This document shows, piece after piece, positions 54,901 through 64,000 of a stretch of 64,000 bases of DNA (the first letter of the stretch is position 1; every line of letters begins with the position of its first letter). Both the position numbers and the translations under genes were made by a program. Location of the stretch: NCBI RefSeq assembly GCF_001310975.1, contig NZ_BAZY01000006.1, positions 39,444-103,443 of the forward strand, read 5' to 3'. The notes beneath the pieces were generated by a model. The model made no database searches. It saw only the letters and a program-made list of their open reading frames with translations, and was not told the DNA's origin. Source of the stretch: Thermoanaerobacter thermocopriae JCM 7501. Its GTDB lineage: Bacteria > Bacillota > Thermoanaerobacteria > Thermoanaerobacterales > Thermoanaerobacteraceae.

Positions 54901-55360
54901 GGTGATAGCAGGAGTCATATCTACAAAAAAAATTAAATTTACGAAAAGTAATAATATGATGGCTTTTGTCACAATTGAGGACTTGTATGGTACTGTAGAG
55001 GTAATAGTATTTCCAACTGTATATGAAAAGTATTCTAGTATAATAAAAGAAGACAGCCCAGTTGTAGTGAAGGGAAAGGTTAGTTTAAGGGAAGATGAAG
55101 AGCCTAAAATTTTATGCGATGAAATTAAGTCGTTGTCTCAAGCGATAGTGAAGAAACTTTATCTTAATTTGCAAGATTCTGCAAAGATTGAGATTGTTAA
55201 ACAAATATTGCGCAAAAATCCTGGTAATATGCCAGTAGTTTTAAAGCTTAACAGTAAAAAATTATTAGCGGCTAATAGAGATTTGTGGGTAAATGGAAGC
55301 AAAGAATTAATTAAAGAACTTCATATGGTGTTAGGAGAGGAAAATGTTAAAGTAGTTTGA
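51923..55360 (+). CDS. dnaE: DNA polymerase III alpha subunit
   Basis: Replicative C-family polymerase of 1145 residues: N-terminal PHP domain (HLHVHSEYSLLDGSC, about 4-18; ITDHGVMYG), palm with PGRGSAAGSLVAY (about 352) and the catalytic PDIDSDF (about 393), finger motifs, C-terminal helix-hairpin-helix and an OB fold (about 990-1070). It is of the DnaE type without the exonuclease insert of PolC. ATG 51923 after GGTGATTATATC. Upstream of a small conserved gene and the glycolytic pair. Confidence 0.96.
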   Translation: MFAHLHVHSEYSLLDGSCRIKDLIAKTKELNMKAIAITDHGVMYGVIDFYKEAVAHGIKPIIGCEIYVAPRSMRDREYGIDNENYHLVLLAKDMVGYKNLMKIVTMASIEGFYYKPRVDKEFLKEHSKGLIALSACLAGEVPSYILRGEYEKAKEAALFYDSIFGRGNFYLELQDHGILEQQKVNKELIRLSKETGIPLVATNDVHYLDKKDAKAHEVLLCIQTGKTIDDEDRMSFPTDEFYLKSPEEMENLFSYCKEAIENTEKIASMCNVEFEFNKTKLPKYDLPEGVDSYEYLRNLCYEGLYKRYKNPNKEVIERLDYELSVIKQMGYVDYFLIVWDFIKFAKDNGIMTGPGRGSAAGSLVAYTLGITNVDPIKYNLLFERFLNPERVSMPDIDSDFCYERRQEVIDYVVKKYGKDNVAQIITFGTMAARAVIRDVGRALNYPYAEVDVIAKMIPFELGMTIDKALSLNPELKVRYENDERVKQLIDISRSLEGLPRHASTHAAGVVISKEPLVNYVPLQKNEDSIVTQFPMTTLEELGLLKMDFLGLRTLTVIRDTIEMVKKNKGVTIDFDSMEYDDPKVYELISKGETEGVFQLESSGMKQFMTELKPKNLEDIIAGISLYRPGPMDQIPRYLANKNHPESIVYDHPLLKPILDVTYGCMVYQEQVMQIVRDVAGYSLGRADLVRRAMAKKKMDVMEQERKNFIYGMVDDEGNVIVPGALRNGLDESTANKLFDEMLDFANYAFNKSHAAAYAVIAYQTAYLKRYYPVEFMAALLNSFVDNLDKIAFYVHVCKKMGIKVLPPDINESDSYFTVVEDKIRFGLSAVKNVGLNMTMEIVSERERNGKFKSVVDFFERMQDSQLNKKAVESLIKAGAFSSFGVRRSQLLSVYDKLMENIKKNRNNNINGQISLFGEIEQKHGVEFEFPDLEEFPKSRLLSMEKETLGLYISGHPLEEYVEDIPKITNATTLDFKVSEEEMFQPKLRDNQEVVIAGVISTKKIKFTKSNNMMAFVTIEDLYGTVEVIVFPTVYEKYSSIIKEDSPVVVKGKVSLREDEEPKILCDEIKSLSQAIVKKLYLNLQDSAKIEIVKQILRKNPGNMPVVLKLNSKKLLAANRDLWVNGSKELIKELHMVLGEENVKVV

Positions 55361-55441
55361 GAAAAAGTTTGCAAATTTTAAGTTGATAACTGAAAGAAAA
55401 TAGATTAAAATATACTCTAGAAATACTAAGGAGGCAGTTTT

Positions 55442-55639
55442 ATGTGGACGGTAATATACATGGCACAAGATATGGAGACTGCAGAAAAAGTCAAAGAGGT
55501 TTTAACAAAAGAAGGTTTCTTAGTAAAATTGCGTCCACTTAACAAAAAAATAGACAAAAAAGGTTCTTATTGTGAAATTTTAGTTCCCAAAACAGAGGCT
55601 CAAGATGCGCAAAGTATTATTATTGAATATGGCCTATAA
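55442..55639 (+). CDS. Small conserved protein (DUF2007-like)
   Basis: A 65-residue protein beginning MWTVIYMAQDMETAEKVKEVL, with an alternating beta-alpha-beta pattern resembling DUF2007/signal-transducing small domains. Similar short proteins between dnaE and pfkA are seen in Clostridia and are sometimes mislabelled glutamate decarboxylase. AAGGAGG precedes ATG 55442. Function unknown. Confidence 0.7.
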   Translation: MWTVIYMAQDMETAEKVKEVLTKEGFLVKLRPLNKKIDKKGSYCEILVPKTEAQDAQSIIIEYGL

Positions 55640-55713
55640 TTTTTTGCCCGAAAGGCTGTTTTAACAGAAATGGGACAAGTATAGTCCATGTGGGATAAAA
55701 AAGGAGGTAAACT

Positions 55714-56679
55714 ATGAAGACAATTGGGATACTTACAAGTGGTGGAGATGCACCAGGGATGAACGCAGCTATAAGAGCTGTGGTGAGGACAGGAATTTAT
55801 TATGGGCTTAAAGTAAAAGGCATTATGAGGGGATATGCAGGGTTAGTAGAGGATGAAGTTATTGATTTAAATCTTTCTTCGGTAGGAGATATACTACAAA
55901 AGGGTGGTACTATTTTGAGAACTGCTAGATGTGAAGAATTTAAGAAAAAAGAGGTGCGCAAAAAAGCTTACGAAACGCTTCAAAAACATGGAATAGAAGG
56001 TCTGGTAGTAATTGGAGGAGACGGTTCTTTTAGAGGTGCACAGCTTTTGAGTGAGGAGTGGAATGTAAATACAATTGGGATTCCAGGTACAATTGATAAT
56101 GACATACCTTGTACGGATTATACAATAGGTTTTGATACTGCTTGCAATACTGTCATTGACGCGATAAATAAAATAAGGGATACTGCTACTTCCCATGAAA
56201 GAGCAAATATAATAGAAGTGATGGGAAGAAATGCGGGCTACATTGCTTTGTATGCTGGTCTGGCTGGTGGAGCAGAGATGATTATACTTCCTGAAGTGGA
56301 ATGGAGCATCGATGAACTTTGTGATAAAATCACTTATGGGATAAAGAGGGGGAAGCTTCACCATATAATTGTTCTTGCAGAGGGAGTTATGAGTGCTCCA
56401 GAGCTAGCGAAAATGATTAAAGAAAGACTACCAAAATTGGACTTAAGGTATACTATTTTGGGGCACATTCAAAGAGGCGGAGCTCCTACAGTGATGGATA
56501 GGGTATTGGCAAGCCAAATGGGGGCAAGAGCAGTAGAATTGCTTTTGGAAAATAAAACCAAAAGGATAATAAGTATACGAAACAATCAAATTGTAGATGA
56601 TGATATAGATGAAGCTCTTTCCATGAAGAAAGAATTTAACAGAAAACTTTATGAGCTCAGCAAGATATTGTCTATATAA
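55714..56679 (+). CDS. pfkA: 6-phosphofructokinase
   Basis: ATP-dependent glycolytic kinase of 321 residues. [15 protein letters not shown] (about 5-19), GGDGS (about 102-106) and the catalytic PGTIDNDI (about 124-131, Asp127 type) are intact; [10 protein letters not shown] near residue 248 binds fructose-6-phosphate. ATG 55714 follows AAGGAGG. It lies 22 bases before pyk, the standard pair. With sugar kinases elsewhere it drains both sugar-uptake loci. Confidence 0.96.
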   Translation: MKTIGILTSGGDAPGMNAAIRAVVRTGIYYGLKVKGIMRGYAGLVEDEVIDLNLSSVGDILQKGGTILRTARCEEFKKKEVRKKAYETLQKHGIEGLVVIGGDGSFRGAQLLSEEWNVNTIGIPGTIDNDIPCTDYTIGFDTACNTVIDAINKIRDTATSHERANIIEVMGRNAGYIALYAGLAGGAEMIILPEVEWSIDELCDKITYGIKRGKLHHIIVLAEGVMSAPELAKMIKERLPKLDLRYTILGHIQRGGAPTVMDRVLASQMGARAVELLLENKTKRIISIRNNQIVDDDIDEALSMKKEFNRKLYELSKILSI

Positions 56680-56701
56680 ATAAGTTTTAAGGAGTGAAGG
56701 T

Positions 56702-58453
<1,752 letters not shown>

Positions 58454-58480
58454 GACAAGATTTTCTCTTGTCTTTCTTTT
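58454..58480 (+). terminator. Terminator after pyk
   Basis: GACAAGA pairs with TCTTGTC across five bases, followed by TTTCTTTTC. Confidence 0.85.
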
Positions 58481-58506
58481 CTTTCTTTTTAAGGAGTGAT
58501 TAAGTC

Positions 58507-58922
58507 ATGCATGTATGGGATGCAGAGTTAAGAGTCCGATATGGAGAAACTGACAAAATGGGTATAGTTTACTATTCTAATTATTTTAACTGGTTTGAAA
58601 TTGGCAGGACAGAGTTTTTTCGTTCTTTAGGGATGTCTTACAGAAGTTTAGAAGAAAAAATGTAATGCTACCTGTAATTGACGCTCAGTGCAAATATTTT
58701 TCGTCTGCTTTGTATGACGACCTTATAATAATACGTACTCGATTAGAATTTGTTAAAGGAACCCGTATTAAATTTTTATATGATATAATACGAAAAGAGG
58801 ATAACAAACTTTTAGCACAAGGTTATACAGAACATCCTTTTACCAACCTTGAAAAGAAACCTATTAACTTAAAAAAAGTCATGCCAGAAGTTTATCAAAT
58901 GCTTGCAAAATGTTGTGATTAA
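58507..58922 (+). CDS. 4-hydroxybenzoyl-CoA thioesterase-like (YbgC-type) acyl-CoA thioesterase, frame interrupted
   Basis: Hotdog-fold thioesterase of about 138 residues. [21 protein letters not shown] (about 9-29) carries the catalytic Asp. The first frame stops at 58665 after a run of six A (58655-58660); one more A gives [18 protein letters not shown] and the rest of the fold. Start ATG 58507 with AAGGAGTGAT. Substrate not certain. Confidence 0.88.
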
Positions 58923-58993
58923 AATTTATAAAAAATGGTATAAAATACTATGAAAATGAGTTATAATAAATAATAGGGTAACCGATTTTTTTA

Positions 58994-59021
58994 AATGCAC
59001 TTTTTTAAGTGTATTTTTTCT
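58994..59021 (+). terminator. Terminator after the thioesterase gene
   Basis: AATGCACTT pairs with AAGTGTATT (one G-T pair) across a T loop, followed by TTTTC. Confidence 0.75.
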
Positions 59022-59031
59022 TAAAATTATA

Positions 59032-59043
59032 GTAAACGTTTAC
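59032..59043. promoter_or_regulatory. Candidate cre (CcpA) site before the rlmD-like gene
   Basis: The perfect palindrome GTAAACGTTTAC matches the core of the catabolite-responsive element. A TATAAT lies at 59084-59089. Regulation of a methyltransferase gene by CcpA is not obvious, so it may also act on another, unseen transcript. Confidence 0.5.
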
Positions 59044-59115
59044 ATATTTTATAAGAACTCTATGTTTTTTCTCAATATAACGGTATAATAATTATGGGAA
59101 AAGGAGGCGTTTTTC

Positions 59116-60477
59116 TTGCACAACATAAAAGTAGGAGAAAATTATGAGGTATATATTGACAATATGGCTCATGAAGGCCAAGGAGTTGGAAGAATTGGAG
59201 GAGTTGCTACATTTGTAGAAGGAGCATTGACAGGAGAAAAGGTTGTTGCACAAATAGATAAAGTTTATAAAAATTACGTTATAAGTCATGTAGTCGAAAT
59301 ATTAGAAAAGTCTCATGATAGAGTAAAGCCTTTATGCTCTTATGCAAATAAATGTGGGGGTTGCTCTTTCCAGCATCTAAGTTACGAAGGGCAGTTAAAA
59401 TACAAAACACAAAAGGTAAAAGACAATTTAGAAAGAATAGGCAAAGTGTATACTAAAGTTCATGAAATCATAGGAATGAAAGAGCCACAAAGGTATAGAA
59501 ATAAGGCTCAGTTTCCTGTTGGAATGCTTGATGGCGAAGTAGTGACGGGCTTTTATGCGCCTCGTTCTCACGATATTGTACCTATAGAAAGCTGTATGAT
59601 ACAGAATGAGATTAGTGATAATATTGCAATAACTGTAAGAAATTGGATTAAAAAATATAACGTTTCTGTATATGATGAAAAAGCAGGAAAGGGTTTGATA
59701 AGGCATATTGTCACAAGAGTTGCGTTTAAAACAGGAGAAGTTATGGTTATCCTTGTGGTTAATGGAAAACACATACCCTATAAAGAACAATTAATTGATG
59801 CTTTGAAAAAAGAGATAAAGGGGCTTAAAAGTGTAGTATTAAATATCAACACAAAAAGAACTAATGTGATTATGGGGAAGGATAATATAACTATTTATGG
59901 AAGCGATAATATTATTGACTATATCAAGGACATAAAATTCGAGATATCACCTTTATCCTTTTTTCAAGTAAATCCTGTTCAAACAGAGGTTTTATACGGA
60001 AAGGTCCTTGAGTATGCCGATTTAAAGGGAAATGAGACCGTAATAGACGTGTATTGTGGGATAGGTACCATATCTTTATTTGCGGCACAGAAGGCTTTTT
60101 TTGTCTATGGTATTGAGGCTGTCCACCAAGCGGTGGAAGATGCAAAGAGAAATGCTTACATAAATGGCATTAAAAATGTGGAATTTATTTCAGGACAAGC
60201 GGAAAAAGTAATGCCTGAGTTAGTTGATAAAGGAGTCAAAGCAGATGTAGTTATAATAGATCCTCCAAGGAAGGGTTGCGATATACCTGTTTTAGAAGCA
60301 ATTGTGAATATGAATCCACAAAAAATTATATACGTCTCTTGTAATCCTTCTACATTGGCACGAGATTTGAGATATCTTGATGACAAAGGATACAAAACGA
60401 TGGAAGTGCAACCTGTTGATATGTTTCCTTATACGCATCACGTTGAAAGTGTTTGCTTGATTACTAATAAAAGTTAA
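59116..60477 (+). CDS. rlmD: 23S rRNA (uracil-5-)-methyltransferase, RumA/RlmD family
   Basis: SAM-dependent RNA m5U methyltransferase of 453 residues. N-terminal TRAM domain (about 5-60), [4Fe-4S] cysteines in CSYANKCGGC (about 74-83), Rossmann motif IDVYCGIGTISLFAA (about 314), DPPRKGC (about 385) and nucleophile Cys in YVSCNPSTLARDL (about 409). Start is TTG 59116 after AAGGAGGCG. RlmCD-type activity (two sites) is known for Firmicutes homologues; which sites are modified cannot be seen. Confidence 0.92.
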   Translation: MHNIKVGENYEVYIDNMAHEGQGVGRIGGVATFVEGALTGEKVVAQIDKVYKNYVISHVVEILEKSHDRVKPLCSYANKCGGCSFQHLSYEGQLKYKTQKVKDNLERIGKVYTKVHEIIGMKEPQRYRNKAQFPVGMLDGEVVTGFYAPRSHDIVPIESCMIQNEISDNIAITVRNWIKKYNVSVYDEKAGKGLIRHIVTRVAFKTGEVMVILVVNGKHIPYKEQLIDALKKEIKGLKSVVLNINTKRTNVIMGKDNITIYGSDNIIDYIKDIKFEISPLSFFQVNPVQTEVLYGKVLEYADLKGNETVIDVYCGIGTISLFAAQKAFFVYGIEAVHQAVEDAKRNAYINGIKNVEFISGQAEKVMPELVDKGVKADVVIIDPPRKGCDIPVLEAIVNMNPQKIIYVSCNPSTLARDLRYLDDKGYKTMEVQPVDMFPYTHHVESVCLITNKS

Positions 60478-60613
60478 CAATTTTGATTACTGGAAGTAGA
60501 ATAAAAATCGTGTTTCCCACTATTTAAAGGTAGTTAGAACTTAGGTTATTGGAAAATAAATTAATTGGTTTTAGATGTTTTTATGCAATAGAATAGACTT
60601 TGGGGTGCGTTAA

Positions 60614-61529
60614 ATGAACCAGTTAATGATACAAGAAAAATTTTTTTAAATATTGCTGTAGTTTTTTAGGGTATTTTATAAAAATCCAGGAAATTTCTGA
60701 AAATTCAGGTGATGTACTGAGCAAGATTGTGCTTTATATAACTTTACCTGCTACGATTTTAACTATTTTTTCTCAGTATAAAATTGATACGGGATTATTT
60801 ATTCTCACTTTTATAAGTATTATTTTGGGAGTTTTGACATTTATCTTTGGATATTTTGTGGTAAAAAAAGTTAACTTAGATAATTCTGATAAATGGACTC
60901 TGTTGGTTTCTATATGCGGATATAATATAGGTTTATTTGCCCTTCCCTTTATACAGCAGGTTTATGGAAATGAAGGCATTATAAATATGGCAATGTTTGA
61001 TATGGGTAATTCTTTTATTGTTTTTGGTTTTGCCTATGGTGTATCTTTTTTAGCGGGTGGAAAAACTAATTTTAATTTAAAAGAGGTATCAAAAAAGATT
61101 ATATATTTTTTTCCACTTGATGTGTACATATCAGCTATTTTAATGAGTTTATTTAATATCAATTTTACTGGGATGACAAAGGAATTTATTTATCAACTTT
61201 CTCTACCTAACAATATTCTTGCTTTATTTACAATTGGATATTTTTTGGATTTTGATTTGAATAAAAATGAATTAAAAGCTTTGATAATAGGTTTGTTTGT
61301 AAAATTTTTACCGGGAGTTGCTTTAATTTTAACAACACCGTTTTTGTTTGATACAAAACTGCTTATAATAAAAATTATAACAATAGGAGCAATTCTTCCT
61401 ACTCCTATGGTAGCAGTAATTTATGCCAAGGAAAGAGGACTAAATGCTAAATTGGCTTCTGTTTTTATTACCGTTTCAATTATTATAAGCATTTTACTTA
61501 TGACTTATATAATGCTTAGATGGCAATAA
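60614..61529 (+). CDS. Auxin efflux carrier (AEC)-family transporter, frame interrupted twice
   Basis: Membrane carrier with about ten helices, about 305 residues after repair. From ATG 60614 the frame stops after a T-run at 60641-60647; one more T here and one at 60662-60667 restore the opening FLNIAVVFLGYFIK and the canonical ISENSGDVLSKIVLYITLPA. PAT-type AEC members in bacteria move malate or other anions; substrate unknown. Both breaks are at the very start. The ribosome site before ATG 60614 (GGGGTGCG) is modest. Confidence 0.8.
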
Positions 61530-61567
61530 AGGGGAGTAAGGTTTATATATTCCTTACTCCCCTTTTT
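61528..61567. terminator. Bidirectional terminator between AEC and MATE genes
   Basis: A 14-bp perfect stem AAAGGGGAGTAAGG/CCTTACTCCCCTTT with a ten-base loop, flanked by A-rich and T-rich ends, so it would work on both convergent genes. The MATE stop codon lies inside the loop. Confidence 0.92.
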
Positions 61568-62894
61568 AATTTATCTATTTCTTTTCTAAAGTATATATAC
61601 ATTATGCTTCCTTCAAACGCCCATTGGATGGCTGTTACAAACCATACATAGACAACTCCTAAATTTAAAATGTAGATGACTATGTACATAAGAGGAAGTC
61701 TTATAAACAGCTGGATATTGTAGAGATAATAAAGGGGGTCTTTGTATTTCCACTTCCTTTAAGGCCTCCACCATAAACCATGCCAACTGCCATAAAAGGT
61801 TGTTCAATAGATGCTACCATAAGACACAAAATTCCTACTGCAATTACATCGGTATCTTTTATAAAAGCTCTCATCAAAGGATAAGGTATTGTAAGGAACA
61901 ATATTGACATTGTACCCATAATAGCTACAGCGAAGAATGCTGCAATATTTGTATATCTTTTTGCACTTTCATAGTTTTTTGCGCCAACCATTTGACCTGC
62001 CATTGTGGTTGCAGCCACTGCAAAACCCCATCCCGGCATAAAAGAGATAGATTCAATTGTAGTTGCAATTTGATTGGCTGCGAAAGCTACTGTTCCAAGG
62101 TGCATTATCATAAATATTGAAATAAGTCGACTTATGTCAAAGGAACCTTCTTGAAGAGAAGCAGGTAAGGCAAGTTTTAGTATCTTTACAATTATTTGCT
62201 TGTCAAAATTTATTATATCAAAAAGATCAATATTTAATATTTTTTGGTTGAAATAATATAACATTATAAATATAAAGCCAGAGAATTGTGCTATAGTAGT
62301 AGCAATTGCAGAACCTTTTACACCCAAAGCAGGAAAGCCTAATTTTCCAAATATTAAAATCCAATCCAATAAAATGTTGATAAATATAACTATACTTGCT
62401 GCTATCATGGGGGTTTTTGTATTTCCTTGTGCTCTTAAAACTGCGTTTAGTACATTCATAAGCATATTAAAGAAAATACCTATTGATGCAATTTTTATAT
62501 ATATTTTTCCTACGAAAAGTACATTACCAGTCGCACTGGCTATTATTAAAAAATTTTCTGCAAAAGCAAAAAGTATTAAAGAAATAATAATAGCGACAAT
62601 AGTTCCTAACAAAATTCCTTGAGATGCGTATTTTTTAGCAGTTTCAAAATCTTTTGCTCCAATGCTACGGGCGACATAGGAAGTTACTCCTATAGAGATT
62701 CCCATTGCTACAAAAATGTTAGAGAAGGTATATATAATTTCTGATGCAAGGCCTACAGCACTAACACTGTCTTTTCCGCCAAATTGCCCCACCATCATCG
62801 TATCTATTACCCACACAACCATGTATAAAAGCATTTCTCCAACTGCAGGTAATGCTAAATTAAGTATTTCTTTTATTTCTTTTTTAGTTGCCAT
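61543..62894 (-). CDS. MATE-family multidrug/sodium antiporter, frame interrupted
   Basis: Twelve-helix MATE exporter of about 450 residues. MATKKEIKEILNLALPAVGE is the start (ATG 62894 with GGAGG 6 bases upstream); the duplicated half contains ALPASLQEGSF. The frame stops at 61701; one base missing near 61708 restores ISSWLFIRLPLMYIVIY and an end with stop at 61545-61543. Na+ or H+ coupled efflux is typical. Substrate unknown. Confidence 0.9.
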
Positions 62895-63208
62895 ATAACA
62901 CCTCCTATTTTTATTGGAAACTCCTACATTGTCTGTATTGTTTAGGGGCAATATCAATTGGATTATAATGGAGTCCAAATAGATTTTGATCAGCACTTAT
63001 ATATTTGTTTTTTCTAAACTTTTTAATCACTAATAGTATTATAACACAATAGGAAAATTAAAGTAACTGAGGCTTGTGTTGATAAAGGGATTTTTTAAAT
63101 TTTGATTGAGTTTTTACATGGAAAAGTATAAAATATGAATAAAGGCAGTGTAGTGAGAAAATTAATTAAAGCTATGATTTTTAAATAATGAGACGGAGGC
63201 ATATTTAT
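62895..63208. other. Intergenic region between divergent MATE and regulator genes
   Basis: 314 bases. It holds the MATE ribosome site (CCTCC at 62901), a minus-strand TATAAT-like box near 62965, and on the plus strand TTGAGT and TATAAA near 63105-63130 as a weak promoter for the regulator. I see no gene, repeat or riboswitch. Confidence 0.45.
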
Positions 63209-63844
63209 ATGTCTGAAATTATAAGACCAAAATATGAATATATTGCTTTTGATATTGCTAAAAGAATTGTAGATGGCGAGTTTAATGAGGGTGAGAGACT
63301 TTACGGCAGGTCAAATCTTGCGGGAATTTATAAAGTTTCACCTGAGACAATACGGCGTGCTATTTCCCTTTTACAGGACATGGGAGTAGTTTTTTCAGAA
63401 CAAGGCAAAGGGATAATTATTAAATCCAAAGAAGCGGCGCAAAGATATATAAACCAATTTAATGAAAGACAAACGTTAGAGGTTTTAAAAAAGGAATTGG
63501 TTAAAATCGTTGAAGAAAGAAAAAAACTTGATGAAAGACTAGAAACTCTTTTGTTAAAATTTATAGAATATGCCAATAGACTAAAAAACATTAGTGATTT
63601 TAACCCTGTTGAAATTCGCGTCAATGAAAAAAGCACTGCCGTTGGTAAGACTTTGGCTGAGTTAAATTTTGGGATACTACAGGGCGACCGTAATAGCTAT
63701 TAGGAGAGGAGAAGAAGTAATTATTTCTCCTGGCCTAATGAAAGAATTAAAGGTGGGGATTATTTAGTTCTAGTTGGAAATAAAGAGGCTTTCCAAAAAA
63801 GTATATCTTTAGTTGATAATTATACTGTTATTAGTTTTTCCTAG
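63209..63844 (+). CDS. GntR-HTH/RCK_C regulator (BusR-like), frame interrupted
   Basis: An N-terminal GntR winged helix (about 3-75; GRSNLAGIYKVSPETIRRAI), a coiled-coil (about 92-130) and a C-terminal RCK_C domain with AELNFWDTTGATVIAIRRGEE after repair. This is the domain order of BusR, the c-di-AMP-binding repressor of osmolyte uptake; function here is inferred. Three one-base deletions (T-run at 63667-63670, GGG at 63682-63684, CC at 63734-63735) break the C-terminal domain. Start ATG 63209 with GGAGG 10 bases upstream; ATG 63188 is an alternative. Confidence 0.78.
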
Positions 63845-63870
63845 CTCTTATTGCTAGGTTATTTTTTTAT
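63840..63870 (+). terminator. Terminator after the GntR-RCK_C regulator gene
   Basis: CCTAGC pairs with GCTAGG across seven bases, followed by TTATTTTTTTAT. The stem begins at the stop codon. Confidence 0.88.
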
Positions 63871-64000
63871 TTGAATTCAATTTAAGTTAAAGAATTGCTT
63901 TCTGTTCACTTTCATGTATAAAATTCAAAAAAGAGGTTATATTTAGAAGTGAATTTATTGGTTTATGAGAGACATTAATTATTTTCCAATAAGAATAATA

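Overview
The window looks like a chromosomal segment of a low-GC, strictly anaerobic, spore-forming, saccharolytic thermophile, most likely Thermoanaerobacter or Caldanaerobacter (Firmicutes). This placement is inferred from gene content: oxygen-sensitive NrdD/NrdG, the hydrogenase maturase HydE, the sporulation protein YtrH, a BpsA-type branched-polyamine synthase typical of thermophiles, a phosphofructokinase/pyruvate kinase pair in which the kinase carries a C-terminal PEP-utilizer domain, and very AT-rich spacers. No rRNA, tRNA, CRISPR array, phage or intact insertion sequence was seen.

Layout. 1-3.2 kb: a penicillin-binding protein running off the left edge (minus strand), an HI0074/MNT nucleotidyltransferase pair, and a fluoride riboswitch in front of a short DUF6062 gene. 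3.1-10 kb: a sucrose/fructo-oligosaccharide operon (binding protein, two permeases, GH32, fructokinase, LacI regulator) whose promoter carries LacI-type operators. 10-11.9 kb: bpsA and two unrecognised small genes. 11.9-16 kb: a methyltransferase remnant, then a metallocluster locus (DUF5320, NifX-like, two ferredoxin-bearing MinD/Mrp ATPases, NifX-like, MBL hydrolase) with shared CATATG-centred palindromes. 16-22.3 kb: hydE, an NADH oxidase/CoA-disulfide reductase family enzyme, a metal or corrinoid ABC importer and a TrmO-like gene. 22.4-25.5 kb: a NEW3-domain membrane protein with an ABC-2 transporter. 25.5-28.6 kb: a cobalamin-riboswitch core in front of nrdDG. 28.7-33.3 kb: DUF134, DedA, a copper-chaperone-like protein, a large inverted repeat, DUF1540, and mnmA flanked by decayed cysK and copA remnants. 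33.4-35.5 kb: isochorismatase, YtrH and a partner, a zinc ribbon. 35.6-50.6 kb: the conserved murB-PHP-rapZ-yvcK and whiA-HPr blocks, separated by about 10 kb holding a maltodextrin locus, two DUF2229 proteins and a RodZ-like protein. 50.6-60.5 kb: YtoI-like regulator, dnaE, pfkA, pyk, thioesterase, RlmD-like methyltransferase. 60.6-64 kb: AEC permease, MATE exporter and a GntR-RCK_C (BusR-like) regulator.

How it works together. Two ABC sugar systems bring in sucrose-type sugars and maltodextrins. Cytoplasmic GH32 and GH13 enzymes hydrolyse them, fructokinase and PfkA/Pyk feed glycolysis, and HPr would link flux to catabolite control at the cre-like sites.

The most striking property is 25 single-base frame breaks in 19 otherwise well-conserved genes, nearly all in homopolymer runs. 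I read these mainly as consensus errors, so those genes are annotated as single loci. The cysK, copA and methyltransferase remnants are different: they lack large internal or N-terminal segments and look truly decayed. The best leads for new biology are the CATATG-palindrome metallocluster locus (12.1-16.0 kb), the fluoride switch in front of a non-transporter gene, and the cobalamin-switch core without its 3' half in front of nrdDG.
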